In this document: one piece after another, positions 11,409-23,847 of the stretch
How positions within the stretch are numbered: position 1 is the stretch's first letter
Layout of the letters: every line of letters begins with the position of its first letter
Assembly: GCA_032717465.1 (NCBI GenBank)
Contig: JAVRFU010000131.1
Coordinates: 272,356-336,355, forward strand
Direction: 5' to 3'
Length of the DNA: 64,000 bases
Source of the DNA: Coenobita brevimanus
Taxonomy: Eukaryota > Arthropoda > Malacostraca > Decapoda > Coenobitidae
Notes under the pieces: generated by a model
What the model was told of the DNA's origin: nothing
Databases searched by the model: none
Seen by the model: only the letters and a program-made list of their open reading frames with translations
Translations under genes and position numbers: made by a program

Positions 11409-13061
11409 CATTTACAATAATTAGTGTTCAGTGGGTGAGGGGAAGTTTGGCGTACAAAGTAACCTGTACAGTATACCTGATACTGTAACAAAGCTGTTAC
11501 AGTTATTAGGCAACTTATATACCATAAACTCTCCATTCACAAGGTCAGTAGTCAGATTCAACATTTTGATGTCTACCTGATCAATCAAACTCAGTGTGTG
11601 TGTGCGTGCATGCATGCATGTCTCTGTCTTTCGCTCTCTGTCTGTCTCACTTTAAATGTCTGAAGTGAGTCGTCTAGGCCTGGGTCCCTACACTCTGACT
11701 GGGGCAATAAAGGATTAGATGATGGATGGATGAGTATACAATCTCTCTTTCAACCAAGATGAATGATTTAAGTAGGTACCACTGAGTTACATACCTCAGT
11801 TATTACTGCATGTTAGTCCCAGATCTTTCTAATCAAACACAGCAGCCAAAATCAGAGTTTATGGTCTGTTACCAATGTGCAGTTACACCACTTTGTACTA
11901 GGCATATAAGAGGCAAACTTCCCCTTTTAGAGCTGTGAGCAAGAAGATAATTATAAGCCTGTATATAAGACAGATATTTGTGCAGAAACTTCAAGTAGAT
12001 TTTACCATCAAGTATCAAGAAAATTGTCTGACTTAATGATTGTGATGGAAATGTACAAAATTGTCCAGTATGTCTGTAGGTTATAGGAAAGCTTTTAGTG
12101 TCTGCCGTGCTTTTACAAACATGTGACAGTGCTCTAATCACGACAGAATTTTAATGTACAGTGTGTGGTTACTTGTAGTAGTTTATATTTCCTCTCTGTT
12201 TTAAGTCCCTACAATCACCAAACCAATGTTAACAGTAACCTTCCTAGTAATCTCAATTCCGTGCTGTATTTCTGTCATTTTGGAGATTTCATAATGCCTC
12301 TTTCTCAGCAAAATATTTTGCCTATTACATCTTATTTTCCTCTTGTAAGATGCTGTTATTGTGAATGCCTAATGCCAATCTGTCTGGCTGAGCAGACCCA
12401 CTGACCACAGGTAAGCAACTGGTTCTATGGATCCGTCCTACAGGTACGGTATAGTACATACACTGTACAGAGAACTGGTACCCCTTATTGGTAAAAAGTG
12501 TTTCACCGGGATAGGACCAGGGTTGTTCTCAGGGCAAGGTGCAGGAAGCATGAGGAGGTTTGGCTCCTGAGTGGACAACTCAGCTGCTCCACCCAGGGTC
12601 ACAATGCCACCACATGCAGGCTCCTCTTCAGCACCTGCTTTTGTAAATTACTGATGCAAACTAAGGCCATACTTGAAATAAAGAAATATTAAGGAGAAAG
12701 ATAAGGTGTAATATGCATACCTTAATTGCAGAGAAAAATGTACTGTATTATGAAATCTCCAGAGCCATTCAAAATATGGCCCTTAGTGTAATGGTTATGT
12801 GTAATGATTTGTACAATATCCTGACCATTACCCCTGTACTGCACCAATACACCCACAACATTTGGGTTATGGAGGCACTTGTATCACACCTATCAACAGC
12901 CTTACCCTTCTCTACATACACACTTTTATACATCTTGGCAGTTCACATCACTACACATGCACACACACAAATGCTCATCACAACCATACACAATAGACCT
13001 GGCTCACTTACTTGTACATCCCCCTACCTTTACATAATACATCCCTCACTTCCTGGTACCT
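11409..13061. other. mostly unique sequence with a small SINE-like remnant
   Basis: At 11672-11737 the phrase GGTCCCTACACTCTGACTGG leads into ATGATGGATGGATG, similar in style to remnants near 17262-17320, 21905 and 23158. The rest shows no supported gene. A (CA)n patch lies at 12958-12970. Confidence 0.35.
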
Positions 13062-13187
13062 TTGTCGTAAATTGTTTCTGAAGCCCTATCCACTCGGTTA
13101 TTGTCAGGTGTCAGTAATTGAATATTGTCGTAAATTGTTTCTGAAGCCCTATCCACTCGGTTATTGTCAGGTGTCAGTAATTGAATA
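13062..13187. repeat. 63-bp perfect tandem duplication beside a LINE end
   Basis: The block beginning TTGTCGTAAATTGTTTCTGA is present at 13062-13124 and again at 13125-13187 with no spacer. It ends about nine bases before the (TATC)n tail of the LINE at 13196. Confidence 0.93.
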
Positions 13188-13195
13188 TAATATAA

Positions 13196-13452
13196 TCTAT
13201 CTATCTATCTATCTATCTATTGCCAGACGCCTCAATCCCGTTGGGGTGGCCACAAACAAATCGCCTCCAAGTCGCCCTGTCCCCCGCCATTTCACTGCCC
13301 TGCTCCCAACTCACACCCCCTCTCTCATATACCTCTCCACCCCATCCCTCCATCTCATCCTCGGCCTCCCCCTCCATCTTCCCCCCTCCACCTCACTCAC
13401 ATACACTCTCTTCGTCAGTCTTTCACCCTCCATCCTCTCCACATGGCCAAAC
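13196..13452 (-). mobile_element. 5'-truncated LINE 3' end, subfamily B
   Basis: The tail (TATC)n occupies 13196-13220. The minus-strand body decodes the C-terminal LINE peptide back to the HVERM-equivalent position near 13450 (TCTCCACATGGCC). A one-base loss near 13241 disturbs the frame by the HPKRD motif. No sure target duplication is visible. Confidence 0.85.
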
Positions 13453-13726
13453 TGAACATAATGAGCCCATAATTAGCTAGTGAGCAATCATAACGAGTCC
13501 ACACTAGAACATCTCGCTCATCCGCACATAACTTAGTGACAACAAAATTACTCTCTTGTGGCTCTATAAACAACAGGATGCTGTTGTGGGGTTCAAATAA
13601 ATATGTCAATAAAAAATAAATCAATAAAAATCCCAATATCAAGAATGACACTGAGGTTGAAGTACGTCACCAATATGGAATGGAAGAAAAAGCAATTGGA
13701 CCGGAGATGTGGAATTAGTGAGCTGA
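13453..13726. other. no feature seen
   Basis: Unique AT-rich sequence between two oppositely oriented LINE ends. Confidence 0.35.
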
Positions 13727-13912
13727 AGAGGGAGGGGGAGGCCGAGGATGAGATGGAGGGATGGGGTGGAGAGGTATATGAGAGAGGGGGGTGTGAGTTG
13801 TGAGCAGGGCAGTGAAATGGCGGGGGACAGGGTGACTTGGAGGCGATTTGTTTGTGGCCACCCCAAACGGGATTGAGGCGTCTGGCAATAGATAGATAGA
13901 TAGATAGATAAT
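13727..13912 (+). mobile_element. 5'-truncated LINE 3' end, subfamily B, plus strand
   Basis: It begins at GAGGGAGGGGGAGGCCGAGG and ends GGGATTGAGGCGTCTGGCAA followed by (TAGA)n. It is opposite to the copy 280 bp upstream, so the pair can form an inverted repeat of about 180 bp. Confidence 0.85.
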
Positions 13913-14807
13913 AATAATATAATAAATAAATCAAGTGAGGTGGTAGGGCTACAGAGGTACATAGTATCTGGTACAAACACATAAATACACAAACCTATAC
14001 AACCCATATCTACATCACAACTTTTAACTCCCTCACTCCAATAATATTCATATTTTATTGTTGCTACCGTACTTTCAGAGGTTTGAATTAAGTTTGGCTG
14101 AGACTTTTCACACTGGATGGGTTAAGTGGGGCTTGCACTAACCTTTTCAATATGAGAGGCCTTTCTTAATATGAATTTGGAAGTAGCAAGACTAATTTTA
14201 ACTAACTGATCATCACTGAGTTGTCTTTATCTGTGGCAGTGCGTATGCACCTCTAGATCCTACTAGATATTTTGAACTTTTCTACAAGTTAGCTAGTCAG
14301 ATCACCAAATATTTTCATGACTCAGAGGCAAATATCTCTTGCCTCTTTCAGGTTTAGAATTTTGTAGAATCAACTGCATTTTTTTTTTTTTAATAGGTAA
14401 ATTTTGCACTGTTCAACCAAAGTGAAAATTCAAACTGTCACTTTACCTAGTTCCAGACTGTGTTATTAGGGTAAAATATTTAAATTTTCTGTTGTGTGTT
14501 TTGTCTGATGTGAATGTACTCAGTGCAAGAAGACTACAGGTGTTGCTAAAAATAAGGCTTGTGGAATTTAAAGAATGGCATGCCAGTGTTTATAAGATTT
14601 AGAGCATACTGTGAGTTAACTGTACTCAACCATATTAATTTTAGGTCAAACAAAATGAATAACAGGACATGCTGCAGGTTGTACACGAGTGACTACATCA
14701 TTACTGTAAAGAAATTCAAAAGAGTTACCAGTACTGCACCGTGACTAATCCCTTCAGCCTAACAACTGCTCTGATATTTGACTTTTACTAACCTCCAGAC
14801 CATTATA
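13913..14807. other. no feature seen
   Basis: Short ATA repeats follow the LINE tail to about 13935. The rest is AT-rich with no supported gene. Confidence 0.35.
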
Positions 14808-15094
14808 TTTAATCTATCTATCTATCTATAGCCTGACGCCCTAATCCCGCAAAGGGTGGCCGCAGACAAAACGCCTCCAAGTCACTCTGTCACCCACCAT
14901 TTGACTCCCCTCCCCCCAACTCACCCCCCTCCCTCATATACCTCTCAACTCCATCCCTCCACCTCATCCTCGGTCTACCTCTCCCTCTCCCTCCCTCCAC
15001 CTCACCTACATACACCCTCTTAGTCAGTCTTTCATTCTCCATTCTCTCCACATGTCCAAACCACCTCAGTGTATTTCTCCTAATCTTTTAATCT
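14808..15094 (-). mobile_element. 5'-truncated LINE 3' end, subfamily A, with 8-bp duplication TTTAATCT
   Basis: The body 14816-15086 has a (TATC)n tail and minus-strand LINE C-terminal coding sequence. TTTAATCT is at 14808-14815 and 15087-15094. Confidence 0.88.
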
Positions 15095-16251
15095 TTAATA
15101 CAGAAGATATTTTTAAAACTTGGGGGGGTTCAATATCAGACAAATGACCTTCTTCTCAGCTAAAGATCCGCCCTATACTGAATAAAATTATCTGGTGGTG
15201 GTGTGCTTAGAATACCAAATGCTATCACGTTGAAGGGGTTAACTGATGAGAACCCACTTTACTGACTGGCAAAAGTATGCAGACCCAAGAGCCATTCTTT
15301 CTGCACACCCTCTACACACACTTTAGCTGGAGGGTAATAAAGGACAAGACCCTATACCTAATGCATACTTATCTAAAGTTAACACCACCAATGCAGATGG
15401 CTGTTATTTTACTCTTACTATCTCCAAGTGATTTTATTTAGCTCAGGAATGATGTTTCAACCTGGGGACACAGATATAGCCTACAATAACCCTATATGAC
15501 TAAGGTTCTTAAGCTAAATGAAACTGTTCAGCAGCCACAATAATAAAACGTACATTGTTCCGCCCTACCTCACCACATCCTAGGGTTGGAAAAGAGGTTT
15601 AGATGATGATGAGGATGAATTATTTAACCGAGTCCAACTGTGAAGTGTTTGGCAGCTCCTGGATATGTAAACAATCTCACACACTACTTAAGCAACAGAA
15701 AATTAATGAATATACCCCAAGCCATTTGTAACTCAGTGTACACCTTGCTCATACGTTACTCCTGAGAGGCGTAGTGTTGGTGCTGATACTGTCAATACCT
15801 GTAATGTATGGTGAGCAACTGTGCTGGTGTGTGTACGGTAGTGTATGGAAGGAGCGTACTTGGAATACCCTGATATAGTATTAATGATACTCCTGTAATA
15901 TACCAAAAATACTGGTGAAGCACTTAGAAATAACTGAGTATAAAACCAAACACAACATACTTAGTTTCTACTCAACTAGGTCAAATTTTTATAACTTATA
16001 TTGTACTTATTTCTGCTTCCACATGTTTTTTCCTGACTGTAAGTCTGTGTGTGCCAAAGACAAAATGCATAATAAAGGTCATTGTGACTACATGACTCTT
16101 TCTTATCCTATTTTTTTACAGGTAATGAGAGCACTATTTTACAGCATAACACTGGTTTATATTTCATACCTACATACATTACTGTACACCATTAATATCA
16201 ATATTCATCATGATATTTTATGTACTAACTCCAAAATCCAGCAGCCATACA
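15095..16251. other. mostly unique; short LINE-tail-like remnant at 15562-15619
   Basis: CCTAGGGTTGGAAAAGAGGT followed by GATGATGATGAGGATG matches the 3' part of the repeats at 35172-35326 and 46131-46278. No gene was found elsewhere in the stretch. Confidence 0.4.
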
Positions 16252-16367
16252 ACCTCCAGCATCTATCTATCTATCTATCTATTGCCAGACGCCTCAATCC
16301 CATTTGGGGTGGCCACAAACAAATCGCCTCCAAGTCGCCCTGTCCCACGCCATTTCACCTCCAGCAT
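16252..16367 (-). mobile_element. very short LINE 3' end, subfamily B, with 11-bp duplication
   Basis: Only about 94 bp of LINE (16263-16356) plus tail remain. ACCTCCAGCAT is present at 16252-16262 and 16357-16367, a clear target-site duplication. Confidence 0.92.
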
Positions 16368-18257
16368 GGCTCACACAAATACCTGTCCTCTACCTGGGTG
16401 TCAACATCTACTTGGTTTTTCATTCATCCATCCTACAAAACTTCTACTGGTGTCATTCATCACGCATCTGGAATACTGTTCAATAGATCAGCATAAAATA
16501 ATGGCTATACATTCAGTCATGCCCTTTCTTATAATATCTCACTCTTCAAATTCTTCCATCTCCACAGAGTATATATATTGTGTGTCTGAATTTTCATATT
16601 TTTCAGTGTTATGCACTATATACTGTAAGTGCTTGAAAATAATATACAACAGGTTCCAGAAAACTCACGTTATTGACATAAATGTTAATGACATGATGCT
16701 GAAATACATGTAAAAAACATTAACTGGTTCTGCCACTCCTGATTTTGACCTTATATATTTTTCTCTTTTAACTTCCAATGCTTTTATTTTTCTGGATGAA
16801 ACGGAGATTTGCTAGCAAATCACCTAAATAAGGGCTTTGAATAATACGACACTTCTTACACCAATCAGCTGATGGTGAATTTCACCCTTAGTAAGTCTGA
16901 CTCATTGAATTCAGACCAGTATTTTAGTAAGTTCAACTCACCTCAATATGGGTTTGTAATTATACCTGGTATCTAACAGATCTAACCCCATTATGCTGTA
17001 AGTGCAAGTTTGGCGCTTCAAAGTGTCAAGTTTTAGCTCTGTTCTGCATTATGTATCCTTCAATTCCAATGATGCACTGGCACTTCCCATGAAATCTCCA
17101 TTATTCAAGTGATACCTAATACTATCTGAGAAAATGGGAAGAGATTTTAAGTTGCTGACATCCGCAGAAAAATTACTGTTGAAGTTGTTATTTGCAGAAG
17201 CCTACTGGATATTAAAATAATGTTTGCCACAGAGAGGTATGCAAACACAGAATCCATCCATCCATCATCCAATCCTACATTGCTCCATGAGGAGCGCAGG
17301 AGCCCGGGGCTAGGCAGAAAAGTTCTGGTAATCTGAAAATTTGTACTTATCAAGAAGTCATGATGGAAATGGCAAAGATGAAAAACATCACTGTTTAAAA
17401 CAGCATTATTTTTCACGTCATTTGCTTAGTTCATATGATGCACGTTTTTATACTGGCATAGAGTACTTTATGTGTGTTCAACTTTTGTGATTCTCTTTTT
17501 CAGTGACAAATAAAAGGTACCATATCCAGTCTTTCCTTTACATGCAAAGCCCCACATCCACTGCGAGGCTGGACTGCACTGAATTAGGTCTGGCTTACGG
17601 AAAACAAGTCTACAGTATTCATTACATGCCAATTCTCCCACCAGTTCTGAGGTTGGGCTATGTGGAATTTGTTTTGACTAGTGGGAAACAAATCTGTAGT
17701 GTCCTTCATTGACTTTCATGCTGCCTGATGTAAGCCAAGTCGAATGGGGCCCAGTAAATCTCACAACCACCTACACACACCTCTGCTCATAAATGCTCAA
17801 AAGCCTTTACTGCTTTTGCTGAGTACCTGTACTTCAGCACAAATTACATTATGTAATCTTGTACAATACAATCTACTAAATCCACAAAACTGTCTGAACA
17901 TAGTGGTTACCAGTTAGGCAAAAGGGCAATGGCCAAAGTTGAAAACATGACAGGATGAAGGACTAAAACAACAACAACTATATATACATTACTAACCTAC
18001 TGATGAAGCAGTGATGATGCAGGCGTCTGATGATCAAACCGACACTTCTGATGATGGTTTGACATGGGGAAGCTTCTGGAGTTCATGCTGTGGATGATAC
18101 ACTCATTAGCAAAGCAAAAACTATTCAATATTAGGCAATGTCAGCAATAAAAATAAATTACTTGACTGCAATCCAATACACTGATGTTAGTAACAAACCA
18201 TACAAAGTATGGCTGTATGCACAAGTTAGAGTAAGCACTTCACTCATGCATTAGAAA
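16368..18257. other. no supported gene; small repeat remnants
   Basis: A remnant at 17262-17320 (GAGGAGCGCAGGAGCCCGGG) resembles other short repeats in the window. Splice-like borders at 18001-18087 on the minus strand are discussed under rejected items. Confidence 0.35.
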
Positions 18258-18313
18258 TCTATCTATTTCTATTTTTCTATTGCCAGACACCATAATCCCG
18301 TAAAGGGTGGCCA
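18258..18313 (-). mobile_element. fragment of LINE 3' end with degenerate (TATC)n tail
   Basis: ATTGCCAGACACCATAATCC and AAAGGGTGGCC match the terminal block of the LINE group. The tail is eroded. Confidence 0.75.
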
Positions 18314-18399
18314 TTTGACACTGAGTTAGTTGTTTTACAGGGAGGGGCACCAACCCTCCACCAACCCACTTGTTGACACGTAGGGAGCACGTATGGTTT

Positions 18400-18625
18400 G
18401 GTTATATGGTTACCACCCAGCGTTGTAAATGGTTTCTTGGCTTACAGGAAACCATTTGGCTTGTCACTCAATGTAAAGCCACCTGTAAAGGAAAGAAAAG
18501 GCATAAGAAGTGACAGGAAAGATAGGAGAAATAGGAAGAGAGGAGGGCAGGCACAGAAAAAGAATGATAAAAGCTAAGGAAGTAGGCAGCACTACATCAA
18601 GTGAGTGGATGATGGTCGCAGAGAA
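18400..18625 (-). repeat. interspersed repeat R1, minus copy
   Basis: The segment holding GTAAATGGTTTCTTGGC, GAAACCATTTGGCTTGTCAC and the block down to CATCAAGTGAGTGGATGATG is the reverse complement of 42188-42402, with a partial copy at 22755-22870. No coding capacity is seen, so it is probably a non-autonomous element. The internal GAAACCATTT/AAATGGTTTC pair forms a hairpin. Confidence 0.75.
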
Positions 18626-19047
18626 TATTCATCACCATTACCATCATCATAATCTGTGACACTTGCTCCCTACTGCAAACCCTCCACTGACAAGGATAAC
18701 CAGGAGAAATGTCTCCAGTCTACACTGTTTTCTCACATACCCCTCCCCTCTCTCTCTCTTACACCCCTCTTCCTTTTCCTTCTTCCCTCACCAATGGACT
18801 GCTTCATTCTCTTCTTCCCTAGCAGATATGGTTGGCCTTTTCCTATATTAGCCATCTCTTAATCAGGACAACTTTGGTACTTTATTCCAGCAAATGCCAA
18901 ACATTATTCAGCCGAGAGAGAGTACATAACCATAAAATTAATACTGGTACCCTCTCACAGTTGACAACTCTTGTATTCTATTCTAGCTAATGTTATATGC
19001 TTTTATTCACCTGAATGGGAGTCACAGGAGGGTGATGGAGTTAATGT
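18626..19047. other. no feature seen
   Basis: A pyrimidine-rich patch at 18730-18790; otherwise unremarkable. Confidence 0.35.
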
Positions 19048-19268
19048 CTATCTATCTATCTATTGCCAGACGCCTCAATCCCGTTTGGGGTGGCCACAAA
19101 CAAATCGCCTCCAAGTCGCCCTGTCCCCCGCCATTTCACTCCCCTGCTCCCAACTCACACCCCCCTCTCTCATATACCTCTCCACCCCATCTCTCCATCT
19201 CATCCTCGGCCTCCCCCTCCCTCTTTCCCCCTCCACCTCACTCACATACACTCTCTTCGTCAGTCTAA
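19048..19268 (-). mobile_element. 5'-truncated LINE 3' end, subfamily B
   Basis: (TATC)n tail at 19048-19063, then the minus-strand LINE C-terminal sequence (HPKRD, MRWRDGVERY-type) up to about 19268. The flanking GTCTA match is too short to be sure of a duplication. Confidence 0.85.
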
Positions 19269-20939
19269 AAACAAACCATCAAGGAAGTAACAAAGAAGTT
19301 CACTTAAACATATAGATGCAGCTCTTCTTCTACACATAACTATACTACCTACTACACACCATGTCCCAGAAGCTATTCAAAATCCTAGAAAAGGGACCTG
19401 TGTACTGTAAAGAGTACCTAGTCACTCTACAAGGTAAAAATGTGAAAAATCTAAAAAAGAGTTCACAGAAGGCCAAGAAAGCATTCATTACAATTAAAGG
19501 GTTAAGGCCAGGGCATCCATCAAGCAGCCTAAGGGCAAAATGTGGCCTACCTCAGATTATCAAATCAATTGGTAACAAGTAAATCATTAAGATACCTTAC
19601 TGACTCCCCACAACCTCTTTCTCTTCACATTGTTGCAGCTCTATCCTCCTACTACTGCTTTTCACTGATCGCTGCTTTTCTGAAATGTCTACTATAACCT
19701 TCCCCAAGTACAATGGGTGTGAAGTATTCATCTATCAATGCACTGTCACCTTTTCTGTCCAGTTCTTCAACAAAGGAAGTAATCTATATTCTCAAGCTTT
19801 CATGTAAGCAATGGGCCAACTCTGGAACACTCTTCCACAATATGAATTTCTCTCTGCCTACAACCTTAATTCTTGTGCATCCAATTTGTCCAATTACCTC
19901 AAAATGAACACACCTTGATTTTGGTTCTCTTGTTTATTTTTTCCACGAGAAGAGAAATTTCTTTGCAGGCTTCAACCATTTGGCTCGTTCCTTTTTTTAA
20001 ATACTGTATTATTATTATTATTATTATTAATAAAACACAAAGAAAACTAGCAAGTATGTCTGGCCTAACCACATACCTGCTGTTACCATTTTTTAAAAAT
20101 AATCAATAGAAAATCATACAACACTACATTTACTATGCCCCATAATGAAAGACAGTACAAATAAATATACAGAATATATTCTTCTCCATAATTAAAGATG
20201 GCAGACATAAACATACTCTGCCTCAAGAGGAAAGATGGCCCATATAAACACACCTGTACTTTGCCCCATAAGCTATGAGGGTGGACATAAACATATCTGT
20301 ACTGTCCCATATAGAAAGATGGCAACTACACATAAATGTACTCTGCACTGTGAGGAAGGAGGGTGGTGGGGGACAGGCAGTGAGATCCCTGATAAAGGTG
20401 AGTGCTGCCTTGTACTTCCAGCTGGGAATGCAGCACCACCAGATAAGAAAATGTTTTGGCTACTTGGAGAACTCTGCTTAGGGCTAGAAACTCTAGGGGT
20501 ATATCATCAGTGGCAGAGGCTCTTCACAGCACCTCTTCCTTAGTGATTTAACTGGCACTTTACACAAACACACATCCCTCTTTTTATTTTATTTATATTG
20601 CTTTCCTATCAGCATAATTTGCATCAATAATATACAAGAGGACATTAAGGTGTTCTGTGCATAACAAATTTCTATGGAAGAGGTGCTAAAAATCTGAAAA
20701 ACCACAGAGAACAGAACCCTAAGATGCTAAAAAGTATAAATAACAACATGTGGAGGTTTTCCTTTACCAGCACAACATGAAGAACTCTGCTTATGGATTG
20801 TAAACTCTGAGAGGCTATAATGTGCAGATATTTAAAAAGAAAAAACAGGCATTATTCTATACCAATGATACTCAAAGGATTCTGCTGATCGGTATGGAAC
20901 TCTTGAACATTAAAAAGAATTCTACAGTACCCAGAATAA
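19269..20939. other. unique sequence with (ATT)n and a degenerate ~45-bp tandem repeat
   Basis: (ATT)n lies at about 20008-20031. At 20135-20350 a loose unit with AAAGATGGC...CATAAACATACTCTG recurs about four times and gives a short periodic open frame on the minus strand. I do not regard that frame as a gene. Confidence 0.45.
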
Positions 20940-21145
20940 TAAAATAAAAAATAATTTGATTTTACACCAGGTATCCCCGAAGGGCTAAGGCGTTGCCCCT
21001 GGGTAGAGGACTTTGGATTGGAGCGTGTAGCATTTTATGACTGGATGCCCTTCCTGATGTCTACCAATGACCCTTGGGTGGATTCGATCCTCCGACCCTT
21101 CGGCCAGAGAGGAGCGCTCTAACCCACTGAGCCACAGCTGTACCC
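20940..21145 (-). mobile_element. tRNA-derived SINE
   Basis: On the minus strand the head reads GCTGTGGCTCAGTGGGTTAG (A box TGGCTCAGTGG), and GGATCGAATCC fits a B box about 30 nt later. The body contains CAGGAAGGGCATCCAGTC, a block shared with the element at 46420-46620, and the end is A/T-rich (20940-20964). This is the structure of a Pol III-transcribed SINE borrowing a LINE 3' end. Confidence 0.8.
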
Positions 21146-21289
21146 AGAAATCTACATATTTATAAAAATCTCAAGGTTTTATGCACAGTCAAGGGCAAAA
21201 GTCTATCTCCTTTTCCACTGCATCTCCTTCACGCTTAGGCATGTCCATCACTTTCCTCCCTGATGCATTACTAAAAGAGCAACATGTGC

Positions 21290-21705
21290 AGACAGAAAAA
21301 TATACCACAACTCTCACAGTTTAGGATATCAGCCAGCAGAGGAAAGCGAGAAGTAGGAGAAGTGAAATATTAAGGCAGAGAAACATACAAGCCTCTCTCA
21401 GCTTAAGAATACTAACCTGCTGAGGAAAGTGACAAGATGAAGAGGTGAAATATTAGGGCAAAGAAACATAACAAGCCACTCTCAGTTAAGGAATATTAGC
21501 GAAAAAGAGAAAGTGACAAGCAGAGGAGGTGTAATATTAAGGCTGAAAAACACCCCAAGCATCTCACATCTTAGGAATTTTAACCAGCAAGAATAATGGA
21601 AAGCAGAAGAGGTGAACTATTTGAGCACAGAAACAGACAAAGGCTCTCACAGTTAAAGAATACTAGCCAGCTGAGGACAGTGTAAAGGAGTATGAGTGAA
21701 ACATG
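21290..21705. repeat. degenerate ~85-bp tandem repeat, about five units
   Basis: The units share GAAACATA...AAGC.TCTCA.CTTAAGAAT, then a TACTA.CC.GCTGAGGAAAG-like part and GAGGTGAAATATTA. They start near 21290, 21378, 21462, 21547 and 21630. No coding role is seen. Confidence 0.75.
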
Positions 21706-21899
21706 ATGCAAATCTTTATCACCAACTGCACCGCAGCTATCTGAAGGGTTTTGTTTAGGGTGAGACACTCTATAATGCTAAAAGAAAATGCTTAATGCAT
21801 AAAAATTTATCCTCATCATTATCCTGACCCTATTTCCCATCACAAAAATGGAGGGTAGGATTCTAGAGTATAGAAATGTAAAAAAACAACAGCCAATTA

Positions 21900-22168
21900 T
21901 ACATCAATGCCTTCAAGGTGTAGGGAGCCTGGGGCTAGGCTATTGGAGTCAAGTATACTTGAGGGCAGATGACCAGCATACTTCCCATACCTCTGGGGTG
22001 TAGGACTTGAGGTTAGACTACTAAGCACAGTATATTTAAGAGCAGATGACCTGCCTGCATCTCTTGATGGTATTACATGACTGAAAAGTCTCCAGTCACC
22101 TCTCAAGGATCAAACCTATGCAGGGCTGCCACTCCAACTGGAATGCTCTAACCACCAGACACCTTGCC
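21900..22168 (-). mobile_element. probable second tRNA-derived SINE
   Basis: The minus-strand head GGTGTCTGGTGGTTAGAGCA and GGTTTGATCC lie at the spacing of A and B boxes. The following text has two similar parts (GTGTAGG...TGGGGCTAGGCTA and GTGTAGGACTTGAGGTTAG). Both boxes deviate from consensus. Confidence 0.5.
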
Positions 22169-22754
22169 ACTCACCACAGCTACTCAAAGGCTTATGTTGT
22201 GGGTGGAAAATTGCAAGATGTTAAAAAGACTTCCTTATGCCTAGAAATGTATCCTCATCCTAACTGTATTTCCCACCACCAAAATGGTAGGCAGGATCCT
22301 AGAAATGTAAAAAATAACAAAACATGACACCTTATAATTAACAACGCTACTCAGGAAGTACTGCATTAAGTTTCAGCCGACAATCAAATACAATTTTCAA
22401 AATATGTTTTACATTGTCTGGCTGAACTGTGGAGGGGGGGGGTTCTCTACAATTTTTCTGTCATAAACAACTCACTTACTACATTAGGAGGCAGGATAGT
22501 TACTAAGTACAGTAACAGACAGCTCAGGAATTTGCAACAAACATTTCAAAAAGAACCCTCAATAGAAATCAAACAATGTCATAAAACACATTTCAATTTT
22601 TGAAATGATTCTGCTAATTTAGTGCACTCTGGTATGTATTGTTTACTGGCTTCACTTCATAACTCTAAAGTTCATGACATGGCACCTGACGCTCCATAGC
22701 TATGCACTCCAATGCCCAGCAATTTCATTACCAAATAATATTTTCTTACACGAC
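22169..22754. other. no feature seen
   Basis: Unique-looking sequence, with a G run at 22433-22442. Confidence 0.35.
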
Positions 22755-22870
22755 AGATGGGAGCACCCATCATCCACTCACTCAGTGAAGTACTGCCTTC
22801 GGGTCTCTCTACACTACGTGACAGGCCAAATGGTTTCTTGTGAACCAAGAAACCATTTACAATGTTGGGT
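22755..22870 (+). repeat. interspersed repeat R1, partial plus copy
   Basis: It holds CATCATCCACTCACTCAGTG and CCAAATGGTTTCTTGTG, matching the two ends of the copy at 42188-42402, with the middle missing. Confidence 0.7.
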
Positions 22871-22884
22871 TGGGTAGTGCCTCG

Positions 22885-23125
22885 CTATGCAGTCCCTTAT
22901 CCCTGGGGTCACACTCAATTACCTCATCCCCGGTCTTTTTCGGTCTGCCTCTTACAACCCTACATCAGATGTTCACTCTTCTCACCTTCCCCACCCAACT
23001 GTCATTCTCCATCCACTCCCCATGCCCAAACCATCTCAATCCATCCCTCCTCATCACAACACCAATGCACTCCAGTCCCATCCTTCCTCTCAACTCTTCA
23101 ATCATAATCCCCCCCACGACTAGAA
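22885..23125 (-). mobile_element. LINE C-terminal fragment related to the LINE at 753-7556
   Basis: CAGTCCCTTATCCCTGGGGT to CTCTCAACTCTTCAATC parallels 848-1075 almost phrase by phrase (for example CATCACAACACCAATGCACT against CATCACAACACCAATACACT). It is a 5'- and 3'-truncated relic. Confidence 0.85.
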
Positions 23126-23258
23126 GAAAATGACAAATCCCATTTTGCCTTCATCCAAGTGTAGGGACCTGAGATTAGGCTACCATTAATTCAGACCAGA
23201 GCCCCTGGTGCCTCAACAGGACAGAAAAACCCCTGGCCATCTCCTGGACTTCAACCAC

Positions 23259-23286
23259 CCCAGCAAACAATGACCGGCGGCCCGCC
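23259..23286 (+). repeat. left terminal inverted repeat of the ~10-kb element
   Basis: CCCAGCAAACAA followed by a GC-rich CCGGCGGCCCGCCG block; it pairs with 33213-33240. Confidence 0.7.
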
Positions 23287-23847
23287 GTCGGTTTATGAGA
23301 GGCTGGGGGAGGCTGAATGCGGGCAGCTATGCCCCCGTTGTGCCTGCGATTGTCCGCTCTGGACTTAAACTTTCAGCAGAGTATGTTAAGTGAAACGTCG
23401 ATCGAATTTCCATATCTGACGTATCTCAACGTACATAAATTATGGTACTCTGAAAAACAGTTAAAACAAACTGCAATTTCATCAGCATATATATAAAAAA
23501 AAGTATTTAAACAATATTGTACGTACTTTTTGTGACAAAGGTATTATGTAATTCTATTTGTAAATGATATAAAGTTTTCATAAGATATATATTCATGTGG
23601 AAAAGCGAACATCAAATTTGCGTTGTCAGATATTATAAATGAAGGCGCCGGTGCACCGCGCCAGCCACAACATCAACAACCGATCTTCAAAACAACGGCC
23701 TGGCGGGCTGCAGGAATGCTCGGGATTGACGCTCTCCAAGAAAACTCTCTCTCCTCAACAAAAGGCAAGTAATTCTGATTCTGTTGTAAGTCAAGCTTAA
23801 CATTTGCTCATTATAGTGACAGATGAGTTTAAAGTAGATGCCAAGAC

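Noticed and set aside
18001..18087. Minus-strand segment with AG and GTAGGT borders reading MNSRSFPMSNHHQKC
   Set aside because: Its only open frame leaves in phase 2, which does not fit the exon at 7651-7749. Family and transcript evidence are lacking.
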